From SAR202 cluster bacterium bin87 (GTDB lineage Bacteria; Chloroflexota; Dehalococcoidia; Lucifugimonadales; UBA3495), in contig MPNC01000006.1 of NCBI GenBank assembly GCA_002238825.1, forward strand, positions 124,001-188,000: DNA of 64,000 bases, in the 5' to 3' direction. The notes under the pieces are model-generated. The model saw only the letters and a program-made list of their open reading frames with translations, did no database searches and was not told the DNA's origin. The position numbers were made by a program, and so were the translations under genes. Below, piece after piece: positions 43,904-52,940 of the stretch. How positions within the stretch are numbered: position 1 is the stretch's first letter; every line of letters starts with the position of its first letter.

Positions 43904-44110
43904 ATGGCTTCCACAATGGGACTGGCGAGGAAATTCGGGCGTTGGATCTGGGCCGGCGGCAGCGCCGAATCTCATTGGGCGCGCCAGCGGCGGCTACCCT
44001 TCTGGGAACATCCGTGGTTCACGCGCATTTACCGCATCGCGTTCGTCACTGGTTGGGTTGCGGTTTTTGCGTTCTTCCTGATCTGGAACCTGGTGTGGGC
44101 AACTCCCTGA
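43904..44110 (+). CDS. Small membrane protein
   Basis: A 68-residue peptide with a basic, Trp-rich N-terminal part (GLARKFGRWIWAGG...HWARQRRLPFWEHPWFTRIYRI) and one transmembrane helix (AFVTGWVAVFAFFLIWNLVWATP). ATG 43916 is an alternative start. It has no recognised family; the pattern and position after the transporter suggest a real small protein. Its start lies at the broken end of a repeat, so the 5' end may be rearranged. Confidence 0.5.
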   Translation: MASTMGLARKFGRWIWAGGSAESHWARQRRLPFWEHPWFTRIYRIAFVTGWVAVFAFFLIWNLVWATP

Positions 44111-44117
44111 CGCCATG

Positions 44118-44277
44118 CTCACGCGTACCCAGTTTCACTGGAACGGCCATTGCGAGCGGAGCGTGGCAATCTCACGATGGCAACGGGGTCTCTTCCGGCA
44201 ACGAGATCACCACGTGGTTCGACAAGCTCACCATGAGCGGGTGCGCTCCTTGCGATGACAAACTGGCTACGTGTCAG
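44118..44277. repeat. Family A repeat with a nested family C repeat
   Basis: Left end CTCACGCGTACCCAGTTTCA; right end TGACAAACTGGCTACGTGT. The right arm is split by a ~27-base family C motif (44215-44241, GTTCGACAAGCTCACCATGA) inserted within the otherwise normal CCACG|TGCGCTCC junction. The following ~140 bases up to 44415 show no gene. Confidence 0.8.
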
Positions 44278-44415
44278 GATGCCATGAGCCGGCGCTCAGG
44301 TCCCGTACTGGCGGCAATGGCCGACGCGCACGTGGCGATCAGTTTGCCCAGCCGACGCCGCGCGCGATAAAATCGCTGAAGTCTCAACCAGCCCCTCGTT
44401 AACAGGAGCGTAGCC

Positions 44416-45324
44416 ATGCTTGACCGACAGATGCAGATAGGGGTCGTTTTCCCCCAGACGGAAATCGGTTCCGACCCCATCGCCGTGCGCGATTACGTGC
44501 AGGCGGCCGAGGAATTGGGCTACGCCCACATCATCGCCTACGACCACGTGCTGGGGGCGGACACTGCGTACCACCAGCCGTGGACGGGCAGCTACACCAA
44601 GGACAGCATGTTCCACGAGATCTTCGTGGCTTTCGGCTACATGGCGGCCCTGACCACCAACGTGGAGCTGGTCTCGGCCATCGTCATCCTTGGCCAGCGC
44701 CAGACCGCGCTGGTAGCCAAGCAGGCTGCCGAAGTGGACGTGCTGAGCGGAGGGCGGTTGCGCCTGGGCGTTGGCATCGGCTGGAACCCCGTCGAGTACG
44801 AAGCGCTCGGCGAGGACTTCACCACCCGCGGCCGTCGCGCCGAGGAGCAGATGGAACTGCTGCGCCGGCTCTGGACGGAAGAGGTCGTCGATTTTCACGG
44901 CCGCTACCACAACGTAACCAACGCGGGCATCAATCCGTTGCCGGTGCAGCGGCCCATCCCATTGTGGATGGGCGCCGGCAGCCGTGCCCGCGGGCCGATC
45001 CCCACCGACCGCCTGCTCAGCCGGGTGGGGCGTTGCGCCGACGGCTGGTTCCCGCAGTTCCAGTCCGATGATCCCCAGGCTGCAACCGCCATCGCCAAGG
45101 TTCGCGAGGCTGCGGTCGCCGCCGGACGCGACCCTGACGCCATCGGCATGGAGCCGCGGGTCAATTACTCCGATGGTGATCCTGAGTTCTGGCAGGCCAG
45201 GGCCGAGGAGTGGCGTGGCATGGGCGCATCGCACTTTTCCGTGAACACCATGTCCGCCAACCTGACCGGCGCCGCTGCCCATATCAACGCCATGCGTGAG
45301 TTCAAAGAAGTAATCAGCGGCTAA
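44416..45324 (+). CDS. LLM-class F420-dependent oxidoreductase
   Basis: A 302-residue protein of the TIGR03619-like group: AAEELGYAHIIAYDHVLG near residue 35, then VDVLSGGRLRLGVGIGWNPVEYEALGEDF and the PVQRPIPLWMGAGS strand. These are F420- or FMN-dependent redox enzymes; substrate unknown. AGGAG is nine bases before the ATG. It is a paralogue of the 215-1159 gene. Confidence 0.88.
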   Translation: MLDRQMQIGVVFPQTEIGSDPIAVRDYVQAAEELGYAHIIAYDHVLGADTAYHQPWTGSYTKDSMFHEIFVAFGYMAALTTNVELVSAIVILGQRQTALVAKQAAEVDVLSGGRLRLGVGIGWNPVEYEALGEDFTTRGRRAEEQMELLRRLWTEEVVDFHGRYHNVTNAGINPLPVQRPIPLWMGAGSRARGPIPTDRLLSRVGRCADGWFPQFQSDDPQAATAIAKVREAAVAAGRDPDAIGMEPRVNYSDGDPEFWQARAEEWRGMGASHFSVNTMSANLTGAAAHINAMREFKEVISG

Positions 45325-45421
45325 TCACCAGCGCTCACCCAAATCCGTCATTCCCGCCCCCTTTACGTCATTCCGGCGAAAGCCGGAAATCCAGAACGTT
45401 GTTGCTTTGGAGGCTTGACAG

Positions 45422-46102
45422 ATGGTTACGACCACGCCGAAAGAGCCGACCGTCGAGGCTCCCGACGCCCCCCATTACGAACCCGACATGCCCATGGCCT
45501 TCGGCAGCGAACTGCGCCTGAACCTGAAAGCCCTGGGAGTGGACGGAACTGCGGCCGACTTCGGGGGGCGCCTGTGCCAGCTGTCTCGGGACAACGAACC
45601 CTACGGCTTTCAATTTTCCGCCCAGGGAGAACTTATCGTAATGGCCCCGTCAGGCCCTTTGAGCAACCGCGACGAGACCGTAATCAATGCTGACCTGGAA
45701 ATGTATAATCGGCAGCATCCCGGAATGTGCTTTTCCCAAACTGTCGCGTTCCGGCTTCCCAGCAACGCGCAGTACATGCCCGACGCTGCCTGGATTACCC
45801 AGGAACGGTTCGACAACCTCACTGAATTTGAGCTGCGCAACACCATTAACGGCGCGCCCGACTTCGTGGTGGAGGTCCGCTCCCGCAGCGACCGTCTCCC
45901 GCCCCAGCTGGCAAAAATGGCGGAGTGGATGGAAGGCGGCGCTCGCCTGGGCTGGATGCTGGATGCTGTTGACCGCCGCGTCTATATCTTCCGCTCCGGG
46001 CGCGAGATGGAAATACTGGAGAACCCGGCAGTGTTGGATGGGGAGGACGTTCTGCCGGGTTTCGCGTTTGAGGTGGGGCGACTGATGTTCGGGCACGAAT
46101 AA
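45422..46102 (+). CDS. Uma2 family endonuclease
   Basis: A 226-residue protein whose last ~190 residues match the Uma2 (DUF820) PD-(D/E)xK nuclease family: GELIVMAPSGPLSNRDETVI, MPDAAWITQERFD and PDFVVEVRSRSDR (the D...E-x-K/R-like core), then LGWMLDAVDRRVYIFR. Such proteins are numerous in Chloroflexota and cyanobacteria, often as copies of unknown role. The catalytic core reads EVRS rather than ExK, as in much of the family. GGAGG precedes the ATG. Confidence 0.85.
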   Translation: MVTTTPKEPTVEAPDAPHYEPDMPMAFGSELRLNLKALGVDGTAADFGGRLCQLSRDNEPYGFQFSAQGELIVMAPSGPLSNRDETVINADLEMYNRQHPGMCFSQTVAFRLPSNAQYMPDAAWITQERFDNLTEFELRNTINGAPDFVVEVRSRSDRLPPQLAKMAEWMEGGARLGWMLDAVDRRVYIFRSGREMEILENPAVLDGEDVLPGFAFEVGRLMFGHE

Positions 46103-46109
46103 CCCTCGC

Positions 46110-46172
46110 CCTAACCCACAATTCCAACGAAAGAACAGCCCGCCCCGTGCTTGACACGGGGCCGGAATCCAC
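46110..46172. repeat. Family B-like palindromic repeat before the SDR gene
   Basis: AATTCCAACGAAAGAACAGC, then CCCCGTG/CACGGGG with a six-base loop and GGAATCC. It is the same compound element as at 53810-53870. Confidence 0.6.
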
Positions 46173-46185
46173 AAGGAGACAAAAT

Positions 46186-46950
46186 ATGGGAAGGCTCGAC
46201 GGTAAGGTTGCTCTCATCAGCGGCGGAGCGCGTGGTCAGGGTGCGGTGGAGGCCAGGATGTTCGCCTCCGAGGGCGCGTGCGTGGTCTTCGGTGACATCC
46301 TCGACGATGAGGGCCGTCGCGTGGAGGCCGAAATCAGAGAACTGGGAGGCCATGCCACCTATGTTCACCTGGACGTAACCAGCGAATCCGACTGGCAGTC
46401 CGCGGTCGATGCCGCTGTCGCCGAGTATGGCAAGCTCAACGTGCTGGTGAACAACGCGGGAATCGTGCTGGGGCGCAGTATCGAGGAGATGACCGTGGAG
46501 GAGTGGGACCGCCTCTTCGACGTCAACGCCAAAGGCGTTTTCCTGGGCACCAAGACGTCCCTGCCCGCCCTGCGAGCAGCTGGCGGCGGCAGCATCGTGA
46601 ACATATCGTCGACTGCCGGCCTGGTGGGCAACGATTACAACCTGGCCGGCTACAGCAGCACCAAAGGAGCGGTGCGGCTTTTTACCAAGTCCACCGCCAT
46701 CCAGCACGCCGGTGAGGGGATTCGTTGCAACTCGGTGCATCCCGGGCCGATTGACACCCCCATGCTGCAGGAGTCCCGCGCCAACCGGGGCAGTGGGCTC
46801 AGCGACGAGGAACAGCGCCAGCGCGTGCCGCTGGGCCGCATCGGGCGCCCCGAGGATATCGCCTATGCCGTGGTTTACCTGGCGTCGGACGAGGCGTCGT
46901 TTGTCACGGGAAGCGAGGTCGTCGTGGACGGCGGGCGCACCGCGATGTAA
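46186..46950 (+). CDS. Short-chain dehydrogenase/reductase
   Basis: A 254-residue classical SDR. NAD(P)-binding SGGARGQG near residue 14, NNAG near 87, catalytic Ser in NISSTAG, and Tyr/Lys in YSSTKGA, followed by the PG motif VHPGPIDTPM. The Asp in FGDILDD after the second strand suggests NAD+ preference. Substrate unknown. AAGGAG lies seven bases before the ATG. Confidence 0.92.
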   Translation: MGRLDGKVALISGGARGQGAVEARMFASEGACVVFGDILDDEGRRVEAEIRELGGHATYVHLDVTSESDWQSAVDAAVAEYGKLNVLVNNAGIVLGRSIEEMTVEEWDRLFDVNAKGVFLGTKTSLPALRAAGGGSIVNISSTAGLVGNDYNLAGYSSTKGAVRLFTKSTAIQHAGEGIRCNSVHPGPIDTPMLQESRANRGSGLSDEEQRQRVPLGRIGRPEDIAYAVVYLASDEASFVTGSEVVVDGGRTAM

Positions 46951-46957
46951 AACATAA

Positions 46958-46977
46958 AGGCGCCCCGAGGGACGCCT
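46958..46977. terminator. Hairpin between the SDR gene and tRNA-Pro
   Basis: AGGCGCCCC and its near-complement GGGACGCCT around GAG. It lies eight bases past the SDR stop and is followed by an AT-rich stretch. Confidence 0.55.
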
Positions 46978-47003
46978 GAACAATTGAACATCGGTCTAAA
47001 TGG

Positions 47004-47077
47004 TCGGGGCGGCCAGATTCGAACTGGCGACCCCCTGCACCCCATGCAGGTGCGCTACCGGGCTGCGCTACGCCCCG
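47004..47077 (-). tRNA. tRNA-Pro(GGG)
   Basis: A full 74-base cloverleaf on the minus strand: acceptor CGGGGCG, D stem GCGC with the GGTA motif, anticodon loop ATGGGGT (anticodon GGG), T arm with TTCGAAT. CCA is not encoded. Confidence 0.93.
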
Positions 47078-47187
47078 CCCCGACAATTTCAGGGTAACAC
47101 TCGCAAGTACAATTGGCAAACTCGCTGGCATCGCCAGTGATTATTCGGAGTATTACCTGCTAGGATTACTGATATCGCGTTAACATT

Positions 47188-47874
47188 ATGAACGGCGATT
47201 GTTACAGCATCCTCGGCGTCCCGGCGGCGGCCACGACGGAAGAAATCCGCGCCGCCTATCGCCGGCTGGCCCGCCAGTATCATCCCGACCTCAACACCGG
47301 GCCGGAAGCCGAGACGCGCATGAAGGAGATCAATCAGGCGTACGCCACCCTGTCCGATCCCGAGCGCCGTCGCCATTACGATATCTACGGCGTAAGCGAG
47401 CCGCCTTCCGCCGAGCCGAACCGCCGCGGTCAGCGCAGTTCCGCTCGCCCCAGCGCGACTCGCCCCTCGCGTCCCCGCACCTATTCTGCGTCTTCTCCCC
47501 AGCGTGGTGAGGACATTGAAGCCGCCGTTTTGATAACGCGCCGGGAGGCCAGCCGGGGAATGCGCAAGGTGTTCCCGGTCAAGCGCACCGAGACCTGCCA
47601 GCGCTGTCGTGGCACGGGGTTCGAGCCGGAGGAGACCCTGGAGGCCAGTCAGTGCTGGCGTTGCAGTGGAGAGCAGAGGTTGCGGCGGGAGTTGTGGCTC
47701 AACGCCACCATACCAGCCGGTGTGGCCGACGGTCGCCGCCTTCGCCTGCGCGGTCAGGGAAACGCCGGTCTGGACGGCGGAGCCAGCGGGCACATCTACA
47801 TCACGGTCCGCGTGGCCGAGCATGCCAGGTTACGGCAGACGCTTTCCTTCGTACTGGGTCACCTTTTCCGCTAG
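47188..47874 (+). CDS. DnaJ-like co-chaperone, short form
   Basis: A 228-residue J-domain protein. The J domain occupies residues 1-70 ([31 protein letters not shown], with the HPD that stimulates DnaK). A Ser/Arg/Pro linker follows, then a DnaJ C-terminal beta domain with a single zinc motif [12 protein letters not shown]...CWRCSG and [17 protein letters not shown]. It lacks the second zinc pair of a full DnaJ, so it is probably a secondary co-chaperone. No dnaK or grpE is next to it. Confidence 0.85.
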   Translation: MNGDCYSILGVPAAATTEEIRAAYRRLARQYHPDLNTGPEAETRMKEINQAYATLSDPERRRHYDIYGVSEPPSAEPNRRGQRSSARPSATRPSRPRTYSASSPQRGEDIEAAVLITRREASRGMRKVFPVKRTETCQRCRGTGFEPEETLEASQCWRCSGEQRLRRELWLNATIPAGVADGRRLRLRGQGNAGLDGGASGHIYITVRVAEHARLRQTLSFVLGHLFR

Positions 47875-47987
47875 CCCCGCGGCTTGGCGCGGCCGTCAAT
47901 CGCGCGGTGGATCAGTTCCATCCCTGGAATCACGGGTGGCCTCGTCGAACGACTTCCCATCAGCGATGGCCACCTTGACCGTTTTCG

Positions 47988-48449
47988 CTACTTGCTCTCG
48001 TTGCCAGTTCCATTCCTGGAATCGGGAGCAGGCTCGTCGAACGGCTTACCCTCGGCTATGGCTTCCTCCCGTCGCCTGTTCCACTCCCGCCAGGCAGCGT
48101 TAGCTTCTTCCCTCCCTACTGCCTGTCCTTCTTCGCGACCTTGCTCACGTCCTTCTTGTCGTGTCTTCTGTCGAAACATTGCGGCGAAAACCATGGCAAC
48201 TCCTTCTACCAGGATCGGGCTGACCGCGATCCAAAAACCCGCAGCGGACACGGAAGCGCGCATGATTGCCTCAGGCGCGTCGCGCCAGGATGCTGTTTCG
48301 GTGGCAATCCCGTGAACGTAAACATGGAATACAGTGGTGGCGATGAAAAAGATGCTGAACGTCCAGAAGTGAGGCCTGATGCGTCGCACCGGCACTGTGA
48401 AGATCGACGCTCGTTCCGCATCGTCATCATATCGAATTGTATCGTTCAC
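47988..48449 (-). CDS. Two-TM membrane protein with charged C-terminal tail
   Basis: A 153-residue protein: a short cytoplasmic N-terminus, a hydrophobic helix (PHFWTFSIFFIATTVFHVYVH), a second helix (ASVSAAGFWIAVSPILVEGVAMVFAAMF) and a highly charged coiled-coil tail (RQEGREQGREEGQAVGREEANAAWREWNRRREE). Immediately past the stop, the DNA encodes a degenerate second copy of the final AIAEGKPFDEPAPDSRNG segment (AIADGKSFDEATRDSRDG) in another frame, so the 3' end has been duplicated and frameshifted. No family recognised. Confidence 0.6.
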   Translation of the reverse strand: MNDTIRYDDDAERASIFTVPVRRIRPHFWTFSIFFIATTVFHVYVHGIATETASWRDAPEAIMRASVSAAGFWIAVSPILVEGVAMVFAAMFRQKTRQEGREQGREEGQAVGREEANAAWREWNRRREEAIAEGKPFDEPAPDSRNGTGNESK

Positions 48450-48501
48450 ATCCTAAATCCTGTGAGCGTTGTTCATCAAGGTCTGGTTTGATCGATGACG
48501 G

Positions 48502-50034
48502 TCAGGTCAACTCCCGGGCGCGGTACTGCAGCGCCTCCGCGAGATGGGCCGGTCCTATTCGTTCGGCTCCGGCAAGATCGGCAACCGTGCGCGCCACCTT
48601 GACCACGCGGTGCAGCGCCCGGGCCGAAAGATCAAGCTGTTGCGACGCCCGCTGCAACAACGCCTGCGCGTCATCCTGCAGTTGACAATGCTCCCAGATC
48701 ATCGATCCGGACATTTCGGCGTTCGACTGCCCATGGGTTTCCGATCCTTCAGCGAACCGAGCCTCCTGGATGGCCCGCGCCGCGATCACGCGTTTCCGCA
48801 CTGCGGTTGAACTCTCACCCTCAGCCCGACCCAGGAGGTTGTCATATTCAACCGGTGGCACCTCCACGAAGATGTCAATCCGTTCCAGCAGCGGCCCGCT
48901 GATGCGCCGCTGATACCGGGCCCGTGCCGACGGACTGCATACGCAATCCTTCCGTGGGTGCGATGCGTAGCCGCACGGACACGGGTTCATGGCTCCCGCC
49001 AGCATGAAGCTCGCCGGATAGGTCACCGTGCCGCTCACTCGCGTGATGGTCACCGTTTTGTCTTCCAGCGGCTGTCGCAACGATTCCAGTGCGGCGTGCC
49101 CGAATTCCGGCAGTTCGTCCAGGAAAAGCACTCCCCGATGGCTGAGCGTGATCTCTCCGGGGCGCAACATGCGGCCGCCGCCCACCAGACCCGCGTTCGA
49201 TATTGTGTAGTGTGGGGCGCGGAACGGTCGCTGGGCGATCAGCGGGCTGTCCGGCGGCAGGTTGCCGCTCACGCTGTAGATCTTGGTGACGTCCAGCGCT
49301 TCTTGAGCGGTCAGATAGGGCAGGATGCCAGGCAGCGCCCGGGCCAGCAAAGTCTTGCCGGATCCTGGAGGTCCGCTCAGCAGGATGTTGTGGAAACCTG
49401 CGGCGGCTACTTCCAGGGCCCTCTTGGCGTGGTCCTGCCCCCGGATGTGGCACAGATCGGTGTTGTCGGGTTGCTCGCGGTTCCCGTTGAGGTGGACGCC
49501 GTTCTGCGGGTATGGGTCGATTGCCGTATCGCCCTGCAGATGGGAAAGCAGCTGCGCCAGCGTATCGACGGGGTATACCCGCACTCCGTCCACCAGGGCG
49601 GCTTCGGCTGCGTCCACCGCCGGCACGTAGACCGAGCTGATGCCCTGGTCGCGCGCCACCGAAACCATCGGCAGGATGCCGGCCGTGTGGCGCAGCCCTC
49701 CGTCCAGCGACAGCTCGCCAAGAAATATCGCCGACTCATTGATGGGCGGCGCCTGTCCGGTGCTGAAAAGTATTCCCACCGCGATCGGCAGGTCGTAGGC
49801 CGGCCCGGCCTTCTTCAGATCGGCCGGCGCCAGGTTCACCGTTATGCGTCGCATGGGAAACTCGCAGCCGCTGTTGCGCAGCGCCGCCCGTACCCGTTCC
49901 TTGGCCTCCTGCACCGCGGTGTCCGGGAGGCCCACGATGTGGAACGCCGGCAGTCCCGGCGAAATGTCCGTCTCCGCTTGAATGATCTGGCCGTCCAGGC
50001 CGATGACGGCGCACGTCTGAGCAGTTGCCAACAT
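48502..50034 (-). CDS. YifB/ComM family Mg-chelatase-like AAA ATPase
   Basis: A 510-residue ComM/YifB homologue. The N-terminal ~170 residues are the ChlI/Lon-protease-like domain ([32 protein letters not shown]; the catalytic Lon residues are absent). The AAA core has GPPGSGKT (about 217-224), the Walker B [11 protein letters not shown] and [13 protein letters not shown]; the C-terminal domain follows. In other bacteria ComM is a helicase for branch migration during natural transformation. It is divergent from an unknown gene and lies near a XerD-type recombinase. Confidence 0.92.
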   Translation of the reverse strand: [510 protein letters not shown]

Positions 50035-50191
50035 ACCGAGTCCTCCGTGGTTGATGTGGTCGCCGCCTCCGATGGCGGTTCACCAGCACACTACCATTGA
50101 AGAACACACGTTCGCTATGGCTGGCTGTCATCAAAATTCTCGGCCATTCCTGCCTTTGCTATCGCTGCATCCCTAATCTATACTTGCGCCA

Positions 50192-51013
50192 ATGGACCTG
50201 CAGTTTGAAATTGGCGATCCACAGCGACCGAGAGGCCACGCGCTGCTGTATTTTCGCGTGGACACCGAGCCGGATAACGTATACGGCACCTATATCATCA
50301 CCCTGCCCATCAGCGCCGATCTGACCAAATACGTCCCTCCGTTCCTGGCCGCGCATCTGGGAAGTGCCGGCTCCGGCCCGCTGGCCAACTTTTCGGCCTT
50401 CGCCATGCCGCCGATGTCAGAGTTGGTGGAGGGTGGATACGAGCAGTTGGTCCGTCTGGCCAACCTCCGGAACGATGACCTGGTCTATGGCGGCAGCATG
50501 TTTTCCTACGACCTGGCACGCATGATGGAATCGGTGGCCCAGGCCGTCCAGGAATACGCGGACACCTGGTTCCGGACCAGCGGCGAGGAAAGCATCTCCA
50601 CGGCGCCTGCCGGGGACGCCGCCATACCCCTGGGCGCGTCCGCCCCGCTCCCGGGAGCCGGGGGTGGTGGTGATGGCGACAACCTGGGCGTCAACGAGGT
50701 GCTTTGGAGCTTCATGAGCGAGGGCGACCGCCTGGCCGAGATGGGTCGTCTGCTGGGACGCCTGCGCTTCGCCCAGGAAGGCAACGATGCCGCCGCCATT
50801 GCCGATATCATCTCGGAAATGACGGCCCTGGGCCGGCACCTGCCCGATGAGTTCGGCATCGGTACGCTGGTCGACGCCGCCAGCGACACCACCCCCAACG
50901 GCGTGCAGTTGGCCCAGTTGTACCTCGACCGCTGCTACCGGCTTTCGTCGGGGGACACGGAGCAGGTGCGCCGTATCGACGAGGCCATCAAGAATCTGCA
51001 ACGGCGAGGATAA
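50192..51013 (+). CDS. Conserved-looking hypothetical protein (273 residues)
   Basis: A well-formed protein of no recognised family. The N-terminal ~140 residues form a mixed alpha/beta domain (HALLYFRVDTEPDNVYGTYIITLPI, LTKYVPPFLAAHLG); a Gly/Ala/Pro linker (~150-165, LPGAGGGGDGDN) joins it to a helical C-terminal domain (VNEVLWSFMSEGDRLAEMGRLLGRLRFAQEGNDAAAIADIISEM...QRRG). No signal or membrane segment. It lies between yifB (divergent) and the recombinase (convergent), so its position gives no clear hint. The codon choice matches the neighbours and the frame is clean. Confidence 0.7.
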   Translation: MDLQFEIGDPQRPRGHALLYFRVDTEPDNVYGTYIITLPISADLTKYVPPFLAAHLGSAGSGPLANFSAFAMPPMSELVEGGYEQLVRLANLRNDDLVYGGSMFSYDLARMMESVAQAVQEYADTWFRTSGEESISTAPAGDAAIPLGASAPLPGAGGGGDGDNLGVNEVLWSFMSEGDRLAEMGRLLGRLRFAQEGNDAAAIADIISEMTALGRHLPDEFGIGTLVDAASDTTPNGVQLAQLYLDRCYRLSSGDTEQVRRIDEAIKNLQRRG

Positions 51014-51091
51014 GACACCCTCGCCGTTTGCGTTGTGCTCGGGTTGTGCTCGGTGGCTGTTGGGCCGCCACGGTGCCCGGCGTTTTCCGGG

Positions 51092-52000
51092 TTACGCCCT
51101 CGGATGACTCCGCTCGTATTCAGCGCGGACGTGGGAGTCGGTCAGGTGCGTGTACACCTGCGTCGTGGAGATGCTGGAGTGCCCCAGCAGTTCCTGTACG
51201 TGACGCAGGGATGCCCCGTTCTGCAGCAGATGGGTGGCGAAGCTGTGCCGTAGCGTGTGCGGCGTGATTTTCGGGTCTACACCGGCGGCCTTTGCAGCCG
51301 TTTTCAGGATGTTCCACACCCATTGCCGGGTGAGCCGCTCCCCACGCTGATTCAGGTACAGGGCCGTCTCGCCCTTCTTGTCGCTCAGCAGCTCGACCCG
51401 GGCACCGCCGATGTACTCCCGCAGGTTCGTCAGGGCGTCGGGGTACAGGTAGACGATCCGTTCCTTGGATCCCTTCCCCCAGGTGCGGATGAACCCCTCT
51501 TCAAAATCGATGTCCTGCACATTCAGGGCCACCAGTTCGCTCACGCGCAACCCTGTGGCGTACAGCAACTCCAGGATACTGGCGTCGCGACGCCCTTCCG
51601 GGGTTCCCGTGTCCGCCGCTGTGGCCAGCAGACGCTTCACGTCGTCTTCGGAGATGTACTTGGGAACCGTCCGTCCCACCCGGGGCGAGCCCAGGTTCTC
51701 CGTGGGGTCTTCGGTTATCAGCCCGTTTGCGCTGAGGTATCCGAAGAATGAACGGACTGCGGCCACCTTCCGGGCGGTGGTGGTGTCCCGGTACTTGCGG
51801 TTGTCCCTAAGCTCGCTGATGTAAGCGTTGAGGAGGTTGATGTCCACCAGGCTCCAAACTTCCTGGTCCTCAGAGTTGAGGCTGTCCGCGACGAACACGC
51901 GGAACTGGTTCAGGTCGTTGCTGTAGGCGTCCAGTGTGTTCTGGGAAAAACCCCGCTCGACGACCAGGTGTTGCAGGAACGAATTTACCGTTTGCTTCAT
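51092..52000 (-). CDS. xerD: XerD-type site-specific tyrosine recombinase
   Basis: A 302-residue recombinase with both expected domains: the N-terminal core-binding/SAM-like domain (FLQHLVVERGFSQNTLDAYSNDL) and the catalytic domain with Arg in TGLRVSELVAL, Lys in WGKGSKERIVYL, HTLRHSFATHLL, GHSSIST and the nucleophile Tyr in TTQVYTHL. Length and motif spacing match chromosomal XerC/XerD rather than phage integrases, so chromosome-dimer resolution is likely; which of the two it represents cannot be told from sequence alone. Confidence 0.88.
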   Translation of the reverse strand: MKQTVNSFLQHLVVERGFSQNTLDAYSNDLNQFRVFVADSLNSEDQEVWSLVDINLLNAYISELRDNRKYRDTTTARKVAAVRSFFGYLSANGLITEDPTENLGSPRVGRTVPKYISEDDVKRLLATAADTGTPEGRRDASILELLYATGLRVSELVALNVQDIDFEEGFIRTWGKGSKERIVYLYPDALTNLREYIGGARVELLSDKKGETALYLNQRGERLTRQWVWNILKTAAKAAGVDPKITPHTLRHSFATHLLQNGASLRHVQELLGHSSISTTQVYTHLTDSHVRAEYERSHPRA

Positions 52001-52140
52001 GATCTCCGCCAGTGGGCTGGTGTACCCGCTCCGCCTTGCTTGCCCTTGCCCGGATGGTGTGGCGGGCGTCTTGCGTTATTTTTGTACATCCAAACCGCAG
52101 ACGTCATTCTGCGAACGATGCGGGATTCGGCGATTTCCGG

Positions 52141-52608
52141 CTACACGAGGCTGAAAACTCCCACTGACGCGAAAGTGACGATCGCCGCGTGGATAATCAG
52201 GCTTGCGGCGATGGACGCCAACAGCCGGCCCCGGCGCATCCCGGCCACCTCCAGGGTCAGCGTGGTAACATACACCCCGGCCCACGGCGTGACGACCAGA
52301 ACGCCCCATACGCCCCAACGGTCCAGCGCCCGCAACAGCCGCTGGCTGCGCCGCCTGAGCATCCACCGGATTGTCGAACGAACCGGGTCGGGACGCATGC
52401 GCAGCATCATCCTTAACACACCCGTCCCTCGCTCTGCCCTGCGAAACAGCCCCGAAATCACCAGCGCCGGCAGCATGTTGAACACTACGGACACTACGGC
52501 AACCAGCGGTGGCTCCAGTCCCAGTCCCACGCCCAACGGGATGGAGACCAGTTCCTCGCCGATGGGCGATGCGGCGGTCAGCGCCACCGCTACGTATTTG
52601 GCCCACAA
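52141..52608 (-). CDS. Small multidrug export-like membrane protein
   Basis: A 155-residue integral membrane protein of the PF06695-like family: ASPIGEELVSIPLGVGLGLEPPLVAVVSVVFNMLPALVISGLF with two N-terminal membrane helices, a basic loop (RMRPDPVRSTIRWMLRRRSQRLL) and two C-terminal helices (GVWGVLVVTPWAGVYVTTLTLEVAG...). The family's transport role is weakly supported experimentally. It lies just downstream of the recombinase on the same strand. Confidence 0.78.
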   Translation of the reverse strand: MWAKYVAVALTAASPIGEELVSIPLGVGLGLEPPLVAVVSVVFNMLPALVISGLFRRAERGTGVLRMMLRMRPDPVRSTIRWMLRRRSQRLLRALDRWGVWGVLVVTPWAGVYVTTLTLEVAGMRRGRLLASIAASLIIHAAIVTFASVGVFSLV

Positions 52609-52689
52609 ATTGGCGGCCTCCCGAACTCGCTGTCCAGATGACCACTGAAGTATTCCTCGCGGCTGACCGCTACAACAACAGACTTGAAC

Positions 52690-52902
52690 ATGATCCCGTC
52701 AATTGTACTTGCCGTCGCCCTGCAGGCCGGCGGGGATTCCCCCGACCTGTCTTTCCTGGCGTACCTGGACGTGTGGATCATCGGCGGGCTGGTGATGCTG
52801 GCGGTGGTGGTAGTCGTGGGCAAATGGCTGTACGGGAAATTCCGCCGCCGGCCCGATGATGACATGTACTATGACGAGCGGTACGACGGCTACGAGTGCT
52901 GA
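52690..52902 (+). CDS. Small single-TM protein with acidic, Tyr-rich tail
   Basis: A ~70-residue protein: MIPSIVLAVALQAGGDSPDL, then a membrane helix (VWIIGGLVMLAVVVVVGKWLYG), a basic stop-transfer cluster (KFRRRP) and an acidic DDDMYYDERYDGYEC tail. A TTG at 52684 is an alternative start. No family was recognised. It is divergent from the multidrug-export-like gene. Confidence 0.55.
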   Translation: MIPSIVLAVALQAGGDSPDLSFLAYLDVWIIGGLVMLAVVVVVGKWLYGKFRRRPDDDMYYDERYDGYEC

Positions 52903-52940
52903 CGCAATACCTCTCCAAAGTCGTTGCCAATGGGGACAGT

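Noticed and set aside
48958..50100. 380-codon plus-strand ORF opposite yifB
   Set aside because: Antisense of a full-length yifB with all its motifs; no independent support.
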